From: Amyelois transitella | Taxonomy: Eukaryota > Arthropoda > Insecta > Lepidoptera > Pyralidae | DNA length: 64,000 nt | Assembly: GCF_032362555.1 (NCBI RefSeq) | Contig: NC_083511.1 | Coordinates: forward strand, 8,804,001-8,868,000 | Direction: 5' to 3' | Part shown: in pieces, positions 57,805 through 64,000 of the stretch | Numbering within the stretch: the first letter of the stretch is position 1 | Layout: every line of letters starts with the position of its first letter | The notes under the pieces: generated by a model | Told to the model about the DNA's origin: nothing | The model's input: only the letters and a program-made list of their open reading frames with translations | Database searches by the model: none | Translations under genes and position numbers: made by a program

Positions 57805-57958
57805 ATAGGACTATTTCCAGTCTTTCCCCGATGTCGTAAAAGAAAGGGATAGGCTAATTAACTGGGAATTCTTCATTAATAAATCAAATGGGCTAGCACA
57901 CATTGGCATTTCAGACTTTTTGAGACCCTTGTTTCTGTCTACCCCGCAAGGGATACAA
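57805..57958 (+). repeat. GTAT-tailed repeat, internally shortened
   Basis: 'gaataggactatttccagtc', 'gatgtcgtaaaag', 'gggctagcacacattg' and 'tctgtctaccccgcaaggga' follow the family order with deletions. Confidence 0.55.
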
Positions 57959-58314
57959 ATTATTTTATTCTATAAAGGACCTTATTATTATGACTTCTGT
58001 GGCAGCTCTCCCTCATCCGAATAAGCATAATTCCTAAAAGATGGAAGCCTATAGTGCCCTCTTGTAGGACTATCGCTTGGAGTATGAGAATGATAAAGTG
58101 AGGTGTACTAGCAAACTTGGCCTCTAAAGTCCATAGCAACAAGCCCCTGAGTCATCGACCACAGTGGGCGCCGAAATGGAACTTGCATGTTGCACGACAT
58201 TCGGCCGGCAGTTAAATAGAAATCTATATAACGGAGTTGGTATGTATATAATAAGGAAGTATTATTTCAAAACCATATCTTTAGTAATATGTGGAACTTA
58301 ATGGATCATTTGTA

Positions 58315-58336
58315 ATATATATATATATATATATAG
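58315..58336. repeat. AT dinucleotide microsatellite
   Basis: About 11 uninterrupted ta/at units lie immediately before a reverse GTAT-tailed fragment (58335-58465). Confidence 0.85.
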
Positions 58337-58465
58337 TCACGTCTATATACATTATATATGTATTAATCGTCGTGCGTTGAATAAACATGGGGTTCTCCCA
58401 AGTTTATACGTCTATCCCTTAGTCGCCTTTTACATCCACAAGAAAGAGATGGAGTGGCACTGCTA
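58335..58465 (-). repeat. GTAT-tailed repeat, reverse fragment
   Basis: 'gtctatccctta', 'gtcgccttttacatccaca' and 'gaaagagatggagtggcact' is the reverse complement of the 5' half of the family, preceded by the tail sequence 'tagtcacgtctatat'. Confidence 0.6.
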
Positions 58466-58607
58466 CATTTATCAATCACATTTCTTACAGGGAAACATAT
58501 TTTTAAAATACTTAATAACCATTGTATAAAATCCATGTCATACAATGAAAAAAGAAATTAAAACCTTTATTATCAATTATATCCATTCTTCTTCTTAAAT
58601 TTTAGAG

Positions 58608-58752
58608 CTAACTCTTGTCGCTAAAGTTAAGTGGAGGGACTTCCATTCTTTTCTCTGTATTTTTTTTAATTTGTTGGTATACTGCAAAGTAACATTTTTG
58701 CTTTATTTGATCAAAATATTTTATTCTTGGTCTTCCTCTATTCTCCTTTCTA
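58608..58752 (-). pseudogene. LINE reverse-transcriptase C-terminal fragment
   Basis: On the minus strand one open frame reads RKENRGRPRIKYFDQIKQKC, then YFAVYQQIKKNTEKRMEV, then PPLNFSDKS and a stop at 58608. GRPRxxYFDQI is typical of the C-terminal end of non-LTR retrotransposon ORF2 proteins. It is a different family from the VSAYPSGKE tails. Confidence 0.55.
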
Positions 58753-58771
58753 TAGTTATTAGAATTTTAAG

Positions 58772-58917
58772 TCGATGGGCTAGCAACTTGTCTCTATTTG
58801 AATCTCAATTCTAACATTAAGCCAAACAGCTGAATGTGGCCTATCAGTCTTTACAAGACTGTTGGCACTGTTTACCCCGCAAGGGATATAGACGTGAATA
58901 TATGTATGTATGTATTG
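58772..58917 (+). repeat. GTAT-tailed repeat 3' half
   Basis: 'gatgggctagcaacttgtct', 'ccaaacagctgaatgtggcc' and 'taccccgcaagggatataga' followed by an atgtatgtatgta run. Confidence 0.75.
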
Positions 58918-60169
58918 TAGTCTATTCTGACGGAAAACTGAAAGAAACAAAGTTATTATTACATAACATGCCTGTTTTTTATAAGTTATAGGTTTATCTA
59001 TAAAAACTAGTCGGTTACTTGCTAGATTCAATTCAGGTCAGTGCACTAACAAGCTACAAGAAGCTTTACGCTTCGGTTAAAAACAAAAGCCTTACACATT
59101 AAAAAAATAATACTGTTTCCAAAGTTACTGACACAAGCAAACTCTACAAAATGCGATTGAAATTTGCTATGATGAGATCTCCAATTTTATTATATTTAGA
59201 GCAAAAATCGGTAAGTACACTGACACAGTTCGCAAAATAAGCGATTCACGAATTAACAGTTCATCGAACACTAATCGATTTACAAAATAATTGACGTGGT
59301 CGTATACGACTCGTAGTAATAAACAAAGAAACCTAACAAAGAAAGCGTGGTGAATATCGCGCGCGGCCACCTAATGAAATGCCTGACATTCAGGATTCTA
59401 TTTTCCGATTCAACTCACATTTACAAATAGAAATGCTTCGCGCCTGTAGGGCGATGTAATTTATATGAGTAAGGTATTTTAATTAATTATTTATTAATCA
59501 GAGAAATCTTAATATCAAGGCCAATGTATGTATTACATATTGCAATCATAGCACGTTTCAAAATATCCTTAGATCTTTTATAGTACCAAATTTTTATACT
59601 TATGAATACCCTTGTGTCAAACAATGTCAAGTGTAATTACCTAATTCAATTAATACTAATTATTACTTAGTAAATTATATTGCAAAATAAAGATTTTAGA
59701 GCTTAACTAATTCCAATGTCACGTAATAATTCTATGAAATATATCACCAAACCTAAAAAACCCACCCAGATCTTCTATAAGTACGTGAAGACATAAATTT
59801 TTATTTTCAAGTAAATATGTACGCAAAAATCTGATAACATGAGATAAATTAGCACATAACTCATCCTGCCGGCCATTATGGGATGTCTGACCGCAAAAAA
59901 TCACTTTGTCTCGGAAATAAACGGCATAATTTATCGCGACACAAAGCAGGCGCAATTAGCGGAGGCTGGAAGTTGTAGCCCTGCCCTATATTAGATGGCT
60001 GCATGTTATTAATGTTTTATTTTCTAAGTATGTGTTTCAATGGAAATAGCGGCAGTGGCTATTCGCCTTAAAATTATTCTAACGGCAGGAAGAAGATCTC
60101 ACCGGGGTTTTTCATTAACATTGTCTATCTTTACTCGCTATATCTTTTTAACTTAAAAAAAGAAAGGGA

Positions 60170-60260
60170 AAAGTCCAGGATCATGATCGTAGGTGGATCT
60201 TGAACTCCTCTCAATAGAGAGGATCGTAACGAGAACTGACATCAAGAGGATGAAAGAAAG
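60170..60260 (+). repeat. Repeat fragment, 'ctcctctcaatagagagg' type
   Basis: 'aaaagtccaggatcatgatc', 'gaactcctctcaatagagag' and 'gagaactgacatcaagagga' is a worn member of the family at 36700-36780. Confidence 0.5.
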
Positions 60261-60804
60261 TGTTAGAATGACATGAAAAATGTCTGTTACTACATACATA
60301 CGAGTAAATAAAAACAAATGAATTACACATCAAATGCCTTCACTATAAACCTTGAAAAATTGAATTGCAAAAGATTGTATTTCATAGCTTTGAAAATGAT
60401 TCGAAAAAAGATTCATAATTATAATTAATTTGTTAACTGCCAGTATCAAATTAAAATATAATAACGGCAGAATATTTCACACAAATGTTTCAAAATAAGA
60501 ACAAGTTTCAACTGCTATCTGAAGCGTCCGTAAATTGCAAATATTTAATTTCAAAAGTGGATTAAGCAGGAGCGACGGAAGAGACGAGTTGTGATTTTTA
60601 ATCTGCTTATTTTTTAAAATCTTGTTCGTTTTCATGGTTAAATAACATTGAAAGGTTTTGAAAATACATGTTGTGAACCGCTAAGATGTTCTAACGTTGG
60701 TAACATATTTATGCATAATGTTTGTTAAAATGATTAATAAAACGTAAAAAATACTACTAAAAACAGTGTTTTAAAGATTCGGAACCTTATTGTAGGTACG
60801 ATCG

Positions 60805-60912
60805 GAATAACCTTATGCTTAACCCAATGGTAGACTGTTGGATAATGCTATAAGCATTAAGTCCTCCTATTGTACTTGACAAATTGTTACAATAAAGAAT
60901 AAATAAATAAAA
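60805..60912 (+). mobile_element. Retroelement 3' tail
   Basis: 'cataagcattaagtcctcct' (approximate) followed by 'attgtacttgacaaattgtt' and 'acaataaagaataaataaat' is a typical lepidopteran LINE/SINE 3' end with its polyadenylation-like signal and aaat tail. Confidence 0.55.
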
Positions 60913-62269
60913 CCTTACAAAAATCATTGGCGAAAAAAAATATTATATAACATAACTTTGTCTAAAAATAATTTAAATTAGGTTTACATTACATACGACG
61001 ACTAATTATATCTGTATCTTTAAATAACGAACACATAAATGGCTTACAAATATTAACCTTCTGAGCATCGGGTCACCATGTAAAATAAAAACCGGCCTTT
61101 ACTGCATCGTGGTGCATTCGAGCCCCTAGCCAGTGGGGTGGGAATCCAACGGGTTCAAGGACACGGATGACGTCATATCCGCATGCTGTCCTGCTCCTGC
61201 GGCGTTTTGTGCATGTGTAAAATGGCCTTGCATGCATTTAATCGCCATTATACAAATTAATATGTGTATGCATTGTTCAGGGGTGGTATTTTTCACTAAG
61301 GTATCCAACGTTTTTCACTATTAATATATTACAGAAACGCACATCAAGTTTATGCTGGGAAGGTGGTATGAGAAACCTTGCATGTATTTTCTAAGCTGAC
61401 CGGGAGCGTATTTGTTCTGTGAAACGCATCATCATCCCAGGCTGTTCTTTGGTACCTCAATCCAGATCCTAAATCTGACTTACACATGGTGATTTTTAAT
61501 TCATTGGCATCCTTATAACAGGTGGATCAGTTCATCAAATTGAACAATTATTACCATGGGACCAACTTCGAAATCGCGAAATATTATTAGCTGCTATCAT
61601 ACAAAAGGTGCATGCATGTGTAAGCAAAACGTATGAAACAGCTGATTTTATATTCGGAGTTTCGAAAATCACCCATATATATATCAGAGAACCAGCGATA
61701 TGTGAGAGTCTCACACTATCTGCAGCACTTCCAGCTCAAAGTTGAGGGTCTTATTGGTCCCTTTATTTGAGAACCTAAGGTATCGCAATAATATTGTGAA
61801 GCCAAAAGATATGACAATTACTAAGTGATATGAAGTTTCCCATAATAATGAATAAACATTTTTAATTTTTATCTGACTTGATCTCCTAATCGTACATATC
61901 AGAACATAATTTGCCTACCTAAATATACTCTAGAACCTTTATCCAAAAATAAAGATGTCCCTTGTTCTATGCGAGAGGAGAAGCTACCATATTGCATAAC
62001 TCACTCTTCACTCCTAAACCAGCCGGGAAGGAAATAATAAAGTAAGACCAGTACATATTTAATGTTGTGTGTAATTTAGTGAACAGTGCGTGCGCAGTGA
62101 GAAACTAGGGTTGCTATATCATGGTTGACGTTGTGTCCGTGGATTTATGATATAAGTGATTGGTTTAATAATACATAAGGATTATTTTTTTTTTAAATTA
62201 CAATTAATTTTGTATACTATGTAGCGTTGAAGCTCTGATGCTTCAAAGATTCAAATCTCTTTCTATTTA

Positions 62270-62375
62270 TATGCGAATCAAGCGAAAGAAGTATGCAGGG
62301 ATCGTGGCAAGCGCAAAGGTGTAATATCTGCCTATCTCTCCGGGAAAGAGATGTGTTTTTATGTATGTATGTGTG
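62270..62375 (+). mobile_element. LINE 3' end fragment
   Basis: 'caagcgaaagaagtatgcag', 'ggatcgtggcaagcgcaaag' and 'tgcctatctctccgggaaag' then 'tttttatgtatgtatgt' is a copy of the VSAYPSGKE 3' end with its tail. Confidence 0.7.
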
Positions 62376-62569
62376 AATTATAGTTTGACAGCCCTAGTGT
62401 GTCGGCACGCTGCCCGCCCTTGAGTCTGCGACTGAACCGCTGCAGTGGACGCCCAGTCACTTACGCGGTTATCGATTGATAAAACTCTATATCATTCTCT
62501 TTTGCTTCCTTGCTGGTCTAGAAGAAAAATTTGTGTACCAGCTGCTTCTCTTCCTGTGCAGATTGTAGA

Positions 62570-62760
62570 AGTCAATCAAGGGAAGGGCTTATGAACTCGT
62601 GATTTTTTTTTTGGCAATGAGCTAGCAATCGGTCACTATTTGATTCTTATTTCCAGCTAAAAGCGGCCATCAAGTCTTTCCAAGATTGTTCTCTCGCTCT
62701 CTCTCTCTTTATCTACCCCGTAAGAGATATAGACTTTATGTATGTATGTAGACGGTTTTA
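62570..62760 (+). repeat. GTAT-tailed repeat with expanded CT run
   Basis: 'gtcaatcaagggaagggctt', 'caatgagctagcaatcggtc' and 'taccccgtaagagatataga' follow the family order. A ctct run (about 62693-62710) replaces the usual sequence before 'taccccg'. Confidence 0.6.
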
Positions 62761-63499
62761 TGTAATAGTGGCCAAAAGAGGTATTTTATAATTTAACTAT
62801 TCCTATTCCCTCTATTTTTTGTATAAATACGATAATTCCTTTTTGGCGCAAACTTTGCTAATCTGATACGTAAGCCTCTCAAATATAATATCGTCGAGAT
62901 AAGCTTTTTACCCAAACTCTCACATTTATTTAATGGTGTGGAAAGATAAGGATGAAAGTGATGAAAGATCACTACTGACATCTGAAGGTTTACGAATAAA
63001 GTGTGAATCTAACCTGATAAATTCACACTTTATTAGAGACGAGATATGGGGTTGCCTTGTAGAAAGATGTATCTTATCTGGTAAGATATAAGGATCGATT
63101 CTAAGTAACTATATTAAAATGTCGCATCTAATGGCATCTCGATATTAACTGATCCATATTTACATATAGGCATAAAGAGGTGTGATTATAAAATCATTGT
63201 TTAAAATCGTTGAAATTTCGTATTATTCTTTAGTTTGTCATGTGAACAATGTATGTAATAAATCTAAGAATGGTAACAAGGATATTCACGTTATTTTGCT
63301 GCACGCACAACCGATTTGTCTCATCAGAATTAATGGTACTTACTTATCATTTTGTTCTATTGTGGCACAGAACACTGAAGACCTAGTCTTGGCGACTACT
63401 TGTGCCATTTCGATCTCTGTGCATAATACTCTATAGGTACTTTTACTTCTCTAGATTTTTATTGGACTTAAACAAAATACTAATTCGTCGAGCACGTTC

Positions 63500-63605
63500 G
63501 AAGAGAGTTATAAAAGTGTATGAAGCCGAAGAATTAGGTAGGCAAGGATCGTAGAAAAACGTAATCTCTGCCTACCCTTCCGGGAAAGAAAATATATTGG
63601 ATGTG
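63500..63605 (+). mobile_element. LINE 3' end fragment
   Basis: 'gaagccgaagaattaggtag', 'gcaaggatcgtagaaaaacg' and 'taatctctgcctacccttcc' match the VSAYPSGKE 3' end family. Confidence 0.55.
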
Positions 63606-64000
63606 TAGGCGAATAAAAAATAAAATGATCGTTTTACTATTAAGTTATGATGTTGTAAAAAGCATAATAAAATCACAAAAGTATCGCGTAGGTATGACAT
63701 GCCCCAAGTTTTATGTGCTAACTTATATAAAAGATAAATCTCATACTCGCTTTTAATAGTGTAATAAAATCTAATAATACATCCATCGGAATCCTAGTCT
63801 CTATATTAAATTGGTTTGAGATGTAAAAATTTTCTTTCGTATACATATTTAAAAAAAAATCCTTCGATAGGAAATTAAATTTATAAGGAAATGAGAGCAT
63901 GAGAGAAAGAGTAGAATGAGAGTTACTTTCATTAGTAAAAAGAAAACCTATTGCCAATGGCTACAATGGCTATGAAAATACATGAAGATGATATACAAAA

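Larger units (their letters stand above)
51483..64000. other. Gene-poor distal region
   Basis: No conserved gene was recognised in 12.5 kb. It holds a piggyBac-like element with a small ORF (52903-54113), at least four GTAT-tailed repeat fragments, LINE fragments, and AT-rich sequence. The 5' exon of the acyltransferase gene may lie here. The intervals 54120-57800 and 59000-62200 otherwise show nothing supportable. Confidence 0.55.

Noticed and set aside
1-64000. CRISPR arrays, rRNA, phage or viral genes
   Set aside because: No regularly spaced direct repeats, ribosomal signatures or viral proteins were seen; the window is ordinary insect nuclear DNA.

Overview
This window comes from an insect nuclear genome, almost certainly a moth or butterfly (Lepidoptera). 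It is AT-rich, its genes are split by GT-AG introns, and the encoded proteins are insect-like orthologues. The intergenic and intronic DNA is crowded with short dispersed repeats of lepidopteran type: elements ending in ATGT/GTAT runs, LINE 3' ends encoding a worn 'VSAYPSGKE' C-terminus, a tRNA-headed SINE, and TIR elements with TA or TTAA targets. I see no bacterial, viral or organellar segment.

Seven protein-coding genes can be modelled. In order they are: SUMO/smt3 (+, 4362-5993, complete, 92 aa); the last three coding exons of a Kv-channel-interacting protein (KChIP, EF-hand; +, 7638-8694; N-terminus not found here); lamin B receptor / C14-sterol-reductase family (-, 15373-18322, complete, 666 aa); a cysteine-type PHGPx glutathione peroxidase (-, 21063-24995, with an upstream alternative first exon at 28129-28217 that adds a targeting-like leader); the Fe-S scaffold ISCU (+, 29251-30314, complete, 156 aa); the splicing protein SON (-, 31318-42579, 14 coding exons, 841 aa, G-patch plus dsRBD); and a GNAT / glycine N-acyltransferase-like protein (-, 46194-51480, four coding exons, 281 aa). 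In each model the exon phases join without a shift.

The intervals hold mobile DNA. The GPx introns contain a TA-flanked TIR element (22786-23690) carrying an 18-bp perfect hairpin, and a pogo-type element (25096-26401) with a broken transposase N-terminal half. The large intron of the acyltransferase gene holds a long foldback element whose right arm was split by a tRNA-derived SINE (49017-49951). The distal region (52903-54113) holds a piggyBac-like element with 14-bp TIRs and an intact 98-codon ORF of unknown function. From about 54.1 kb to 64 kb I find only repeats and AT-rich DNA.

The genes are housekeeping and do not form one pathway. The GPx leader exon and ISCU are divergent neighbours about 1 kb apart, and both products may act in mitochondria. 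KChIP/LBR and ISCU/SON are tail-to-tail pairs. Exon limits were read by eye from splice consensus and protein continuity; no transcript or homology search was run.
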